From Emcibacter sp. (lineage in GTDB: Bacteria > Pseudomonadota > Alphaproteobacteria > Sphingomonadales > Emcibacteraceae): DNA of 64,000 nucleotides. A program made the translations under genes and the position numbers. The stretch spans positions 434,001-498,000 of the forward strand of contig JAIOYI010000001.1 of the NCBI GenBank assembly GCA_021741205.1, read 5' to 3'. Shown in pieces: positions 47,612-56,381 of the stretch. Position 1 is the stretch's first letter. Each line of letters begins with the position of its first letter. The notes under the pieces were generated by a model. It was not told the DNA's origin and made no database searches. It saw only the letters and a program-made list of their open reading frames with translations.

Positions 47612-48453
47612 ATATAGAAAAAAATCTTATTGCGGGTGTAGTTGGTTGGCCAATTAGCCATTCTCTGTCGCCAAGACTGCATAATTATTGGTTAAAAAAA
47701 TATAATATTAGGGGTGAGTATTTAGCCTTTGCCGTAAGGCCAGAAAATTTGAGGGAATTTATTGAATCGCCCCCCAAAGACAATATTATAGGATTTAATC
47801 TAACCGTTCCTCATAAGGAAATTATTTTGCCCCTTTTGGATGAAATTGATTCCGTTGCAGAGCAAATCGGGGCGGTTAATACGGTTATTATACGAGATGG
47901 CCGGTTGCTAGGCTTTAATACGGATGGTTATGGTTTTTTGACTCATTTAAAGCAAAGTATACCCACCTGGTCAGCAAAAGATGGGGCTGCGGTGATTATC
48001 GGTGCAGGCGGTGCCGCACGGGCTGCTATTGTGAGCTTGCTTAATGAAGGAATAACTGAAATTCGGTTAATAAATAGAACCAAAGAACGGGCGGAGAAAT
48101 TAGCGGATATTTATCATGACCCTCGTATTAAGGTTTGGGATTGGCAGGATAGATCAGAAAGTTTGTTTGAGGCGGGGCTTTTGGTCAATACCACGACCCT
48201 TGGCATGACGGGTCAGCCAGAACTTTCCATAAATCTGTCTCCATTACCCGCCACAGCGGTTGTTTACGATATTGTTTATAATCCGTTGGAAACTGCATTA
48301 TTACAACAAGCGAAGCAAAAAAAATATTTATGGGTTGATGGGCTCGGTATGTTGCTTCATCAGGCGGCTCCCGCTTTTCAATCATGGTTTAAACAAAAGG
48401 TAACAGTTGACCAAAAATTACGTCGTCATGTTTTAGAGGGGCTTTCGGGATGA
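47608..48453 (+). CDS. aroE: Shikimate dehydrogenase
   Basis: A 281-residue NADPH enzyme reducing 3-dehydroshikimate to shikimate. 'GVVGWPISHSLSPRLHNYWL' binds substrate, 'GFNLTVPHKEIILPLLDEID' carries the catalytic Lys, 'GFNTDGYGFLTHL' the Asp, and 'IIGAGGAARAAIVSLL' the NADP fold. It overlaps ppsR by four bases and coaE by four bases (both ATGA), so the genes are read as one coupled message. Confidence 0.96.
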   Translation: MNIEKNLIAGVVGWPISHSLSPRLHNYWLKKYNIRGEYLAFAVRPENLREFIESPPKDNIIGFNLTVPHKEIILPLLDEIDSVAEQIGAVNTVIIRDGRLLGFNTDGYGFLTHLKQSIPTWSAKDGAAVIIGAGGAARAAIVSLLNEGITEIRLINRTKERAEKLADIYHDPRIKVWDWQDRSESLFEAGLLVNTTTLGMTGQPELSINLSPLPATAVVYDIVYNPLETALLQQAKQKKYLWVDGLGMLLHQAAPAFQSWFKQKVTVDQKLRRHVLEGLSG

Positions 48454-49064
48454 GGGACAATGGACTTATTATTGTTGGCCTTACGGGGTCTATTGGTATG
48501 GGAAAATCAGAAACGGCTAAAATGTTTGAACGCGCCCATATCCCTGTATTTGATTCTGATGCTGCTGTTCATAAATTGCTTGCCAAAGAAGGCGATGCGG
48601 AAAAAGTAGTTGCAGAAGCTTTTCCTGGAATATCTGGCCCAGATGGAATTAACCGTAAGTTTCTTGGAACAAAAGTTTTTAATGATGCTGCCGCTTTGAA
48701 AAAATTAGAATCTATTTTACATCCCATGGTCTCTGACCTGCGGCAAAAATTTTTTAAAGAGGCAGCGGCAGAGGGTCATGATATGGTTGTGATGGACGTG
48801 CCGCTCTTATTTGAAACAGGAGGGGAAAAGGGCTGTGATTATACGGTGGTGGTTTCAGCAGCTGAAGAAATACAAAGACAGCGGGTGCTAGCACGCCCCC
48901 AAATGACCGTAGAAAAATTTGAAGCAATATTAGCAAAACAAATGCCAGATCATCAGAAAAGACAGCGGGCTGATTTTATTATTTATAGTGACCAAGGTCT
49001 TGATTCTGCTGAAAATCAAGTTCATCATATTATTGAACAGATAAGATCTCAAAAACAATATTAG
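48450..49064 (+). CDS. coaE: Dephospho-CoA kinase
   Basis: A 204-residue P-loop kinase for the last step of coenzyme A synthesis. Walker A is 'GLTGSIGMGKSETAKMF'; 'PVFDSDAAVHKLL' and 'DVPLLFETGGEKGCDYTVVVSA' are conserved, and 'RVLARPQMTVEKFEAILAKQ' is the lid region. The start overlaps aroE by ATGA; dnaQ follows after eight bases. The aroE-coaE-dnaQ order next to the origin is common in alphaproteobacteria. Confidence 0.96.
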   Translation: MRDNGLIIVGLTGSIGMGKSETAKMFERAHIPVFDSDAAVHKLLAKEGDAEKVVAEAFPGISGPDGINRKFLGTKVFNDAAALKKLESILHPMVSDLRQKFFKEAAAEGHDMVVMDVPLLFETGGEKGCDYTVVVSAAEEIQRQRVLARPQMTVEKFEAILAKQMPDHQKRQRADFIIYSDQGLDSAENQVHHIIEQIRSQKQY

Positions 49065-49072
49065 GATAAAAA

Positions 49073-49774
49073 ATGCGGGAAATTATTTTTGATACGGAAA
49101 CAACGGGCTTTGATCCCTTTAATGGGGACCGGTTGGTTGAAATCGGTTGTATAGAGGTGGAGAATTATTTGCCGACGGGGCGAAATTTTCATCAATATAT
49201 TAATCCTGAGCGTGATATGCCCGAAGGAGCTTTTCGTATTCATGGGTTAAGTGCAGATTATCTAAAGGATTTTCCAACCTTTTCTGAAATATATACGGAT
49301 TTTATAGATTTTATTGGTGATGCAAATCTTGTAGCACATAATGCAATTTTTGATATGAAATTTATCAATTGGGAATTATCACAGGTGGGTCATAAGGAAA
49401 TACCAAACAATCGTGCGGTGGACACCTTGGACATTGCTCGCCGAAAATTTCCAGGCTCACCCAATACGCTAGATGCACTTTGTAAAAGATTTACTATTGA
49501 TAATTCTAATCGGGTTAAGCACGGGGCGCTTCTAGATGCGGAATTATTAGCGGAAGTTTATTTGGAATTGATGGGTGGGCGGCAACGGGGACTTGCTCTG
49601 GATAATAATGTCGTAGAAAAATTTATAGTTCGTGGGGCGTTACAGGAAAATGAAAAAAAATTTCATAAAGCCCGGTCTTATGGTCTGACGGAAATAGAAA
49701 GAGAACGTCATAAAGAATTTATAGCAAAAATGCCGGAAGATGCCGTTTGGAATATAATAAAAAACCCCCAATGA
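49073..49774 (+). CDS. dnaQ: DNA polymerase III epsilon subunit (proofreading exonuclease)
   Basis: A 233-residue DEDDh 3'-5' exonuclease. Exo I is 'IFDTETTGFDPFNGDRLVE', Exo II is 'LVAHNAIFDMKFINWEL', and Exo III is 'HGALLDAELLAEVYLEL' with the catalytic His. The C-terminal about 50 residues include a helix region that would bind the alpha subunit. It proofreads replication errors. A hairpin terminator overlaps its stop codon, closing the ppsR-aroE-coaE-dnaQ operon. Confidence 0.95.
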   Translation: MREIIFDTETTGFDPFNGDRLVEIGCIEVENYLPTGRNFHQYINPERDMPEGAFRIHGLSADYLKDFPTFSEIYTDFIDFIGDANLVAHNAIFDMKFINWELSQVGHKEIPNNRAVDTLDIARRKFPGSPNTLDALCKRFTIDNSNRVKHGALLDAELLAEVYLELMGGRQRGLALDNNVVEKFIVRGALQENEKKFHKARSYGLTEIERERHKEFIAKMPEDAVWNIIKNPQ

Positions 49775-49790
49775 TAACATTGAGGGTTTT
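49761..49790. terminator. Terminator between convergent dnaQ and secB
   Basis: AAAACCCCCAATG-ATAA-CATTGAGGGTTTT forms a 13-bp stem with one mismatch and a four-base loop. It lies across the dnaQ stop codon and 20 bases from the secB stop, with A and T runs on both sides, so it can act in both directions. Confidence 0.85.
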
Positions 49791-49810
49791 AAAAATAATA
49801 TAATAAAATT

Positions 49811-50329
49811 TTAGTTTACAACCACATCATCGGCAGAAGCGGCTTGTTTTTGTGCCGCCTGCAATTGTTGCTGATAAAGGGCTGCAAAATCAATAGGCTC
49901 CAGCATGAGAGGTGGAAAACCACCATCTCTTGTCACATCTGCGAGAATACGGCGTGCAAAAGGAAACAATTGACGAGGTGCTTCGATCATAAGGAAGGGC
50001 TGCAAGGTGTTTTCTGGTAGGTTCTTGGCCGCAAAAAGACCAGAATAAACCAGCTCTGCAACAAAGGCGGTATCTTCACCAGTTTTGGCAGTAGTGCTGA
50101 TTTTTAGATCAACTTCGTAAATATTTTCCCCAACGGCTTTCGCATTTAGGTTAACATTAATGTCCATAGAGGGTCTTTCTTTGGACAGTTTTTGTAATGT
50201 TTGTGCAGGAGTAGGATTTTCAAAAGAGAGGTCTTTTATATATTGACCTAGAATACCAACTTGTATGCTGTTGTCTTCTGCTGTATTTGCAACGGTGGTT
50301 TCAGATGTTGTTTTTGTTTTGTCTGACAT
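49811..50329 (-). CDS. secB: Protein-export chaperone SecB
   Basis: A 172-residue tetrameric chaperone that keeps preproteins unfolded and delivers them to SecA. 'YIKDLSFENPTPAQTLQKL' and 'DINVNLNAKAVGENIYEVDL' form the first sheets; 'FLMIEAPRQLFPFARRILADVTRDGGFPPLMLEPIDF' is the conserved core, here cited in part. I start at ATG 50329 ('MSDKTKTTSETTV') rather than the ATG at 50401, since the extra residues match no SecB. The acidic C-terminal tail is typical. It is convergent with dnaQ. Confidence 0.93.
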   Translation of the reverse strand: MSDKTKTTSETTVANTAEDNSIQVGILGQYIKDLSFENPTPAQTLQKLSKERPSMDINVNLNAKAVGENIYEVDLKISTTAKTGEDTAFVAELVYSGLFAAKNLPENTLQPFLMIEAPRQLFPFARRILADVTRDGGFPPLMLEPIDFAALYQQQLQAAQKQAASADDVVVN

Positions 50330-50455
50330 AAAAATATCCCAATAGCTATTTTGGTTTCTTATAAAGTTTAGTTGGCTAACATGAATTGCGATATAGTACA
50401 AGCTGAAGATGAACTATTTTGTAAAATAACAGTTTATGGCACTTTTCATAGGCGG

Positions 50456-50929
50456 TTATTTTTTATGATTGATGTTTTTTTGGTTATCTGGGTCTTCTTT
50501 ATAATCACCTTCGATGATGATTCCTTCATGCGGTGAATTATAATGATTTGTTTTTTGGGATTTTTTATAAAAAATATCATTAATATTGTTTAGGATAAGT
50601 TTGCCAAGAATTGTCCGAAATGGGGGAATTGTTAAAAATAGGGCTACACTATCTGTAATAAATCCGGGAAGTAGAAAAAATAGTCCTGCTATTAACAGAA
50701 AAAACCCATGCAGAATATTTTCTACTGGACTTTCACCCCGTTGCAACGTCTCATGCATACGGTTTAAAACGACAAGCCCTTGTTGTCGAATAAGATAAAT
50801 ACCGATAAAAGCCGTGGCAATAGTAAGCATTAAGGCCTGAAATCCACCTATGGCCTCTCCGACTTCCAAAAAAACTAAAAACTCAAGATAAGGGACGGCT
50901 AAAAGAATAATTAATATTAAAAAAGGCAT
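50456..50929 (-). CDS. fxsA: FxsA family membrane protein
   Basis: A 157-residue protein with three to four membrane helices. 'FLILIILLAVPYLEFLVFLEVG' opens it, 'GFQALMLTIATAFIGIYLIRQQG' and 'GFFLLIAGLFFLLPGFITDSVAL' are family segments, and the C-terminus is a charged tail. E. coli FxsA affects phage T7 exclusion by the F plasmid; the normal role is unknown. It is divergent from the Tim44-like gene with 143 bases between, which should hold both promoters. Confidence 0.9.
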   Translation of the reverse strand: MPFLILIILLAVPYLEFLVFLEVGEAIGGFQALMLTIATAFIGIYLIRQQGLVVLNRMHETLQRGESPVENILHGFFLLIAGLFFLLPGFITDSVALFLTIPPFRTILGKLILNNINDIFYKKSQKTNHYNSPHEGIIIEGDYKEDPDNQKNINHKK

Positions 50930-51072
50930 TATTTTGGTTCTTTATATTTAAAATTTTGTCATTATTTATCGACAAGATAAAATGCTATGTTTAAATTTAC
51001 AAGAATACGTCTTATATATACAGTCTATATATGTATTATTTATTGGTAGCCAAGATCTAGAACAGGAAAAAA

Positions 51073-51780
51073 ATGCAAACAGAATCTGAAAGTTTTGAAC
51101 TTATTATCATATTAGCCCTTGTTGCTGTTTTCATTTTATTTCAGCTCCGTCGGACATTGGGAAAGAAAACAGGTTATGATCCGATGGATGATAAGTTAAA
51201 TTCTGAGAAGAATAAACCCAATTCTCGTTATAATGATCAACAGGGCAAAGAAGATGATAATGTCATTCCATTGCGGCAGGATCAGGAAAAACCAGCATCT
51301 ATTGTCAATTTAGGACTTCCAAAATCTTCTCCTTTTTATGATATAATCGAAAAAATTAATTTTATGGACTCTTCTTTTCACCTGCGGGCCTTTTATGATG
51401 GTGCAGAGCAGGCCTATAGATTGATTTTGGATAGCTTTTGGAGCAAGGATAAAAAAAACTTACGCAGCATGCTAAGCCGTCAGGTTTTTGATCAATTTGA
51501 GGGGGCCATAAGTAATTTAGAACAACAAAAATTACATCACGATAATAAAATTATGGATATTGAGAAAATTGATTTGGTGGAGGCAACCCTTACAGGATCA
51601 ATGGCGGAAATCACGTTGGAATTTACAAGTCATATGATTATGGCGACACGGGATTCAGATGATAAAATTGTTGAGGGAAATGATAAAAAAACAATTAAAA
51701 TCAAGGATATTTGGACTTTTTGCCGTGATGTGAAGAGCATAGACCCGAATTGGACGTTGATTGCAACAAGAACGGGTTAA
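51073..51780 (+). CDS. timA: Tim44-like domain protein
   Basis: A 235-residue protein with an N-terminal membrane anchor at about 9-27 ('LIIILALVAVFILFQL'), a charged linker, and a C-terminal Tim44-like domain from about 95 ('FHLRAFYDGAEQAYRLILDSF', then 'RQVFDQFEGAISNLEQQ' and 'EITLEFTSHMIMATRDSDDK', ending 'WTFCRDVKSIDPNWTLIATRT'). Mitochondrial Tim44 tethers Hsp70 to the import channel; TimA is the alphaproteobacterial counterpart and its role in the envelope is still open. MltA follows. Confidence 0.9.
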   Translation: MQTESESFELIIILALVAVFILFQLRRTLGKKTGYDPMDDKLNSEKNKPNSRYNDQQGKEDDNVIPLRQDQEKPASIVNLGLPKSSPFYDIIEKINFMDSSFHLRAFYDGAEQAYRLILDSFWSKDKKNLRSMLSRQVFDQFEGAISNLEQQKLHHDNKIMDIEKIDLVEATLTGSMAEITLEFTSHMIMATRDSDDKIVEGNDKKTIKIKDIWTFCRDVKSIDPNWTLIATRTG

Positions 51781-51803
51781 TTTACATAAAAGTTATAAAA
51801 ATC

Positions 51804-53021
51804 ATGTGGAAAAATTTAAAATTAATTGGGTTGATTTTTTTTATTTTTATTCTGCTATGGTTTTTGATGAGATCAGAAGAGCAAATTAATATATCATCAG
51901 AGTATGTTAAAATCCCTTATGAGGATTTGGAAAATTGGACTTCTGATCAGCAGGAAAACGCTTTATTAGCCTTTAAAAAATCCTGCACCGTTTTTTTATC
52001 ATTGCCACCAGAAAAACCCATTTTACCTCAAAATTTGGGCGGAACAGCAGAGGATTGGCAAAGCCCTTGTCAAGTAGCAGAAGGCCTAAAAAGCCCAACC
52101 AATCAAGAAGCCAGACTTTTTTTTGAGCAGGAATTTACTATCCTTTCCTTTGCTGAAGACAAAGAGGGATTATTTACGGGTTATTTTGCGCCAGAATATA
52201 AGGGTAGTCATTACCCTACGGAAGAATATCGCTACCCACTCTATGGCATGCCAGAAGATCTCAAAATATTGGATTTGGGAAAATTTAATCTCGAATTACA
52301 GGGGAAAACCATTGTTGGCCAAATAAAAGACGGTGATTTCGTACCTTACGCGGATCGAGAAAATATTGAAAAGGGGGCCTTGCAGGATCAAAAATTAGAA
52401 TTGGTGTGGTTAAAAGATCCCGCAGATGCGTTTTTTATGCATATTCAAGGGTCGGGCGTTATTCGGTATGAAAACGGGGAACAAAAATTATTTGGATATG
52501 CGGGAAAAAATGGCAAAGACTATCAAGCTATAGGCAGATTCTTGGTAGAGAGCGGAGAAATTTCTAAAGAAAATATATCTATGCAGGCCATAAGAGCTTG
52601 GATTGAACATAATCCCATTGAGGCCAAGCGGTTAATGTGGAAAAATCCATCTTATATTTTTTTTAAACCAAGAAATGGGTTTCTTCCGGTGGGCTCTTTT
52701 AATGTGGAATTAACAGAAGGCCGATCTTTGGCGGTTGATCCCTCATATGTGCCGCTTGGTATTCCTTTATGGCTTGATGTCAGAGCGTCTTCAGAAAATT
52801 CTCCACCTCTTCAAAGACTTGTGGTGGCTCAGGACACAGGCGGCGCTATTAAGGGGCGGGTCAGAGCAGATGTCTATTGGGGTATAGGAGAAACGGCAGG
52901 TCATATTGCGGGTCATATGAAGGATAAAGGTCAATATTATTTCTTAATTCCTAATATATTAGCCCAAAAAATATTGTCGGAAAAGCTCGCAGAACCTCTG
53001 GGGGGCAATAATGATTCCTAA
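51804..53021 (+). CDS. mltA: Membrane-bound lytic murein transglycosylase A
   Basis: A 405-residue peptidoglycan-cleaving enzyme. I use ATG 51804, since the frame's earlier ATG at 51750 overlaps the Tim44-like gene. Residues about 8-22 are a membrane anchor. 'GLFTGYFAPEYKGS' and 'IQGSGVIRYENGEQKLFGYAG' belong to the barrel domain, and the C-terminal 3D domain has 'AVDPSYVPLGIPLWLDV' and 'QDTGGAIKGRVRADVYWG' with the catalytic Asp pair. There is no lipobox; E. coli MltA is a lipoprotein, so the anchor differs. It overlaps the Smr gene by 11 bases. Confidence 0.93.
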   Translation: MWKNLKLIGLIFFIFILLWFLMRSEEQINISSEYVKIPYEDLENWTSDQQENALLAFKKSCTVFLSLPPEKPILPQNLGGTAEDWQSPCQVAEGLKSPTNQEARLFFEQEFTILSFAEDKEGLFTGYFAPEYKGSHYPTEEYRYPLYGMPEDLKILDLGKFNLELQGKTIVGQIKDGDFVPYADRENIEKGALQDQKLELVWLKDPADAFFMHIQGSGVIRYENGEQKLFGYAGKNGKDYQAIGRFLVESGEISKENISMQAIRAWIEHNPIEAKRLMWKNPSYIFFKPRNGFLPVGSFNVELTEGRSLAVDPSYVPLGIPLWLDVRASSENSPPLQRLVVAQDTGGAIKGRVRADVYWGIGETAGHIAGHMKDKGQYYFLIPNILAQKILSEKLAEPLGGNNDS

Positions 53022-53604
53022 AAAACCAAGGGCAGGGCTTAGCGATGAAGAAAAAAGACTTTGGCAAAAAATCACCGAGGGTATTGTTAAATTAGATAGC
53101 AATAGGGTTCCAACACCTATGGTTAAAAGATCAGCCTTCCACTTGAGTAGGTCTGATTTTTTTGAATATGATTTGTTAAAGGCGCCAAATTTTATAAAGG
53201 CACCTGCGGCAAACTTAACGGAACAGAGCTTTATGCTTAAAGATTTGGATCACAGCTGGAACCAGAAATTGCGTAAAGGTAAAGTGCGACCTGATGGAAA
53301 AATTGATTTGCATGGTATGACGGAAAATAGAGCCTATGACGCTTTACAGCGTTATATAAAAGAGGCCTATGGTCGTCACAAAAGGTTGATTTTGGTGGTG
53401 ACGGGAAAAGGCCGTATGATATCTGATTACGGTGATACGGCCTCTTTTGATTATGATCGTGGAACAGGTATTCTTAAAAGAAATGTCCCTCGGTGGTTAT
53501 CACAAGGTGAGATTGCTCCCTATATTGTTTCATATTATACGGCTAATAGACAAGATGGCGGCGAAGGAGCGCTTTATGTTGTTCTTAAAAGAAACAGGGG
53601 ATAG
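53011..53604 (+). CDS. Smr/MutS2-domain protein
   Basis: A 197-residue protein with an N-terminal basic segment and a C-terminal Smr domain: 'GKIDLHGMTENRAYDALQRYI' with the conserved Asp-Leu-His, and 'KRLILVVTGKGRMISDYGD' with 'TGKG'. Smr domains show nicking endonuclease activity in MutS2 and related proteins. Standalone alphaproteobacterial Smr proteins sit next to mltA and are uncharacterised. It overlaps mltA by 11 bases and is followed by the XRE regulator after six bases. Confidence 0.88.
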   Translation: MIPKKPRAGLSDEEKRLWQKITEGIVKLDSNRVPTPMVKRSAFHLSRSDFFEYDLLKAPNFIKAPAANLTEQSFMLKDLDHSWNQKLRKGKVRPDGKIDLHGMTENRAYDALQRYIKEAYGRHKRLILVVTGKGRMISDYGDTASFDYDRGTGILKRNVPRWLSQGEIAPYIVSYYTANRQDGGEGALYVVLKRNRG

Positions 53605-53610
53605 AAAGAG

Positions 53611-53973
53611 ATGACCCCATTTGGTAAAAAAATAAGACAGCTTAGAAAAGCTAGAAATATAAATCAGAAACAAATGGCCGCTGATCTTAGTATAAGCCCC
53701 GCTTATTTATCTGCCCTTGAGCATGGTCATCGGGGAAAACCATCCTGGGCTATGGTTCAAAAGGTCATTCATTATTTTGAGCTTATTTGGGATGAGGCAG
53801 AAGAAATAGAAAATCTTGCGCGCCTTTCTCATCCCCGTATTATTGTTGATACGTCGGGCCTGTCTCCCGAAACCACCGTATTTGTTAATGAGCTGGCTCA
53901 AAAAATTCAGTCCCTTCCTTTAAAAAAGATTAAAGAATTATCCGAAATACTGGCGAGAAAAGACAATAAATAA
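53611..53973 (+). CDS. XRE-family helix-turn-helix regulator
   Basis: A 120-residue DNA-binding protein. The helix-turn-helix lies at about 5-60: 'FGKKIRQLRKARNINQKQMA' then 'LSISPAYLSALEHGHRGKPSW'. The second half is helical and ends 'LKKIKELSEILARKDNK'; it may mediate dimer formation. It is the last gene of the Tim44-mltA-Smr run, and its stop directly abuts the stop of the opposite CNNM gene. Targets are unknown. Similar XRE genes occupy this position in related genomes. Confidence 0.87.
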   Translation: MTPFGKKIRQLRKARNINQKQMAADLSISPAYLSALEHGHRGKPSWAMVQKVIHYFELIWDEAEEIENLARLSHPRIIVDTSGLSPETTVFVNELAQKIQSLPLKKIKELSEILARKDNK

Positions 53974-55239
53974 TCATTTGTTTTTTGGTATAATAAGCAA
54001 AGACGTAATTTGATTACGGCGTCTTTTTAAAATTTCAAAGGTAAAACCATCCTGAAAAAATTGTTGCCCGGGGAGAGGAATACTTTCTGCAATATCAATG
54101 ACATAGCCTGCAATGGTGATGGCCTCCTCATCGTCAAGAGACCAATTAAATTGACGGTTAAGGTCACGGATTGGGGTATCCCCATTAACGATAATAGATC
54201 CATTTTGCAAAATTTTAATATCTGAGGATAGCGTATCATGCTCATCATAAATATCGCCGACAATTTCTTCGAGAATATCCTCTAAGGTTGTAACCCCCAT
54301 AAAGGCGCCGTATTCATCAACCACAAGAGCAAAATGCAGTTTTTTTGACAAAAAGGTTGCAAGCTGCTCCTGTAGATTTGTGGTTTCTGGTACAAACCAT
54401 GGTTCATTAGCAATTTCGGTAAAATTTAATCCGACTAAGGAGCCATTATTATTTTTTACAGCCCGCAACACTTCTTTGGCATGAATAACACCAATGATAT
54501 TTTCAGGATTATCTTTCCAAAGTGGCAGACGGGTAAAGGGGCTTTTGACCACTTGGCTAAAGATTTCTTCTTCACTATCATCTGCATTAATCATTTCAAT
54601 ATTTTTACGGTGAACCATAACATCTTCAAGCTGGATATCCTGTAAATCAAGGATGCTGTCCAACATATCCTTATTATGTTTTATGAGGCCCCCTTCATAG
54701 GCTTGCAGGCTGATAGCGCCGCGAATTTCATCATGGGCGGAAAGGATTTGTTGACCGTGCGTATCGACGCCAAAAATCTTCAAAGTTGTTCGGACAATAA
54801 CCTGTACTAACATCACAACGGGAGAAAAAAGCATGACAGTTATTTTTGCAAAGGGGGCGGCTTTAAGGGCGACCCGCTCAGGATTGATAATGGCATAGGT
54901 CTTGGGCAGAACTTCAGCAAAAACAAGGACTAATATTGTCATGGTGATGGTGGCATATATCACCCCAATTTCACCAAAAACCCGAATAGAAAAGGCAGTA
55001 GCAAGAGCAGAGGCTAAAATATTGACCATGTTATTGCCCAGTAAAATAGCCCCGATTAATTTTTCGGCTTCATCGGTTAATCTTTCCACCAGAGCGGCTT
55101 TTTTATTTCCGCTCTTGGCCATTCTGTGAATGCGGGAGGGTGAACTTGCCGTAAGGGCGGTTTCTGTACCAGAAAAAAGGCCAGAAAGAAAAATAAGAAA
55201 AATAATTGCACCAGAAAAAAGGATAATTTCAGTAATCAT
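53974..55239 (-). CDS. CNNM/CorC-type membrane transporter (DUF21, CBS pair, CorC_HlyC)
   Basis: A 421-residue protein. The N-terminal DUF21 membrane domain (about 1-190) starts 'IILFSGAIIFLIFLSGLFSGTETALTAS', with 'AILLGNNMVNILASALATAF' and 'EVLPKTYAIINPERVALKAAP'. Two CBS domains follow at about 200-330 ('VMVHRKNIEMINADDSEEEI', 'LVVDEYGAFMGVTTLEDILEEI'), then a CorC_HlyC domain to the end. Relatives export or take up Mg2+ and Co2+; the hemolysin label is historical. It lies downstream of aroB by 23 bases on the same strand. Confidence 0.9.
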   Translation of the reverse strand: MITEIILFSGAIIFLIFLSGLFSGTETALTASSPSRIHRMAKSGNKKAALVERLTDEAEKLIGAILLGNNMVNILASALATAFSIRVFGEIGVIYATITMTILVLVFAEVLPKTYAIINPERVALKAAPFAKITVMLFSPVVMLVQVIVRTTLKIFGVDTHGQQILSAHDEIRGAISLQAYEGGLIKHNKDMLDSILDLQDIQLEDVMVHRKNIEMINADDSEEEIFSQVVKSPFTRLPLWKDNPENIIGVIHAKEVLRAVKNNNGSLVGLNFTEIANEPWFVPETTNLQEQLATFLSKKLHFALVVDEYGAFMGVTTLEDILEEIVGDIYDEHDTLSSDIKILQNGSIIVNGDTPIRDLNRQFNWSLDDEEAITIAGYVIDIAESIPLPGQQFFQDGFTFEILKRRRNQITSLLIIPKNK

Positions 55240-55262
55240 AATTGTCTCATATCATGCGCATT

Positions 55263-56381
55263 CTAAGCGAGAGCTTGGGTGAAAATTTCTTTGACATCAT
55301 CGGGATTTATGTCTTTGCTCAAAAAAGCCTTGCCAATGGCAGATGCTATCACAAAATTAACCCGACCATTGGATATTTTTTTATCATGCAGTGTATGGTT
55401 GAATAAGCTTTCTACTGACATTGTAATTTTTGAAATAGGGTGATTAATTTTGCTTATTCTTGTTGGAAGCATCATTTTGTCAAGATGTTGTTTGATTTTA
55501 AGGGCGTCTTCTTTTGGACAAAGCCCCATTTTAACAGATAAATCAAATGCCATAACCATACCAATAGCAACGGCCTCCCCATGAAGAAGGCTGTCAGAAT
55601 AGCCACATTCGGCTTCTAGGGCATGCCCAAAGGTATGACCAAGATTAAGAAGACCCCGAAGACCCGTTTCTTTTTCATCCTTAGAAACAACATCCGCCTT
55701 TGCACGACAACAGGTCAGAACAGCCTCAATCAGGGTCGTATGATCCCCAGCGATAATTTTGTCACCATTTATCTCTAGCCAATCAAAAAAAGCCTTGTCG
55801 CCTATCAGGCCATATTTTACCACCTCTGCATAACCCGCAAGAAGGTGTCTTTTGGAGAGCGTATCGAGCGTGCTAACATCAGTCAGGACAAGATGAGGCT
55901 GATGAAAGCTTCCTATAAGATTTTTGCCTTGTGGGCTGTTGATACCGGTTTTGCCGCCAACGGAACTGTCGACCTGTGCGAGTAATGTGGTGGGAATTTG
56001 AATAAATCCTATGCCCCGCTGATAGATACTGGCGGCAAAGCCCACCAGATCACCAATAACACCGCCACCAAAGGCGATAATTTTATCTTGTCGCTCAAGG
56101 CGTAAACGCAATAATTTTTCCAATAATTTTTCTAGCTCTGCAAATGATTTTGTTGATTCGCCGGCGGGTAAAATTATGGTATCGAAATCAATTGCGGCCT
56201 TTTTAAAGGATTTTTCTAATCGGGGTAATTGATGTTGTGCTACATTTTCATCCGTAATAATGACTGTACGGGGTCTTTTCAAATGAGGAGCAATAATATC
56301 CCCCGCATGATCCAAAAGATCATGGCCCACGTGGATATCATAGCTATGGTTGTTCAGATTAACGGTTATCTTTTGGCGCAT
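55263..56381 (-). CDS. aroB: 3-dehydroquinate synthase
   Basis: A 372-residue NAD- and metal-dependent enzyme converting DAHP to 3-dehydroquinate. I start at ATG 56381 ('MRQKITVNLNNHSYDIHVG'); a longer frame enters aroK. 'FGGGVIGDLVGFAASIYQRGIGF' and 'LAQVDSSVGGKTGINSPQGKNLIG' bind NAD and substrate; 'LRGLLNLGHTFGHALEAECGY' and 'LLHGEAVAIGM' give metal-binding His residues. The start overlaps the end of aroK by 23 bases, so the two shikimate genes are coupled. This gene pair precedes the CNNM gene in many alphaproteobacteria. Confidence 0.96.
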   Translation of the reverse strand: MRQKITVNLNNHSYDIHVGHDLLDHAGDIIAPHLKRPRTVIITDENVAQHQLPRLEKSFKKAAIDFDTIILPAGESTKSFAELEKLLEKLLRLRLERQDKIIAFGGGVIGDLVGFAASIYQRGIGFIQIPTTLLAQVDSSVGGKTGINSPQGKNLIGSFHQPHLVLTDVSTLDTLSKRHLLAGYAEVVKYGLIGDKAFFDWLEINGDKIIAGDHTTLIEAVLTCCRAKADVVSKDEKETGLRGLLNLGHTFGHALEAECGYSDSLLHGEAVAIGMVMAFDLSVKMGLCPKEDALKIKQHLDKMMLPTRISKINHPISKITMSVESLFNHTLHDKKISNGRVNFVIASAIGKAFLSKDINPDDVKEIFTQALA

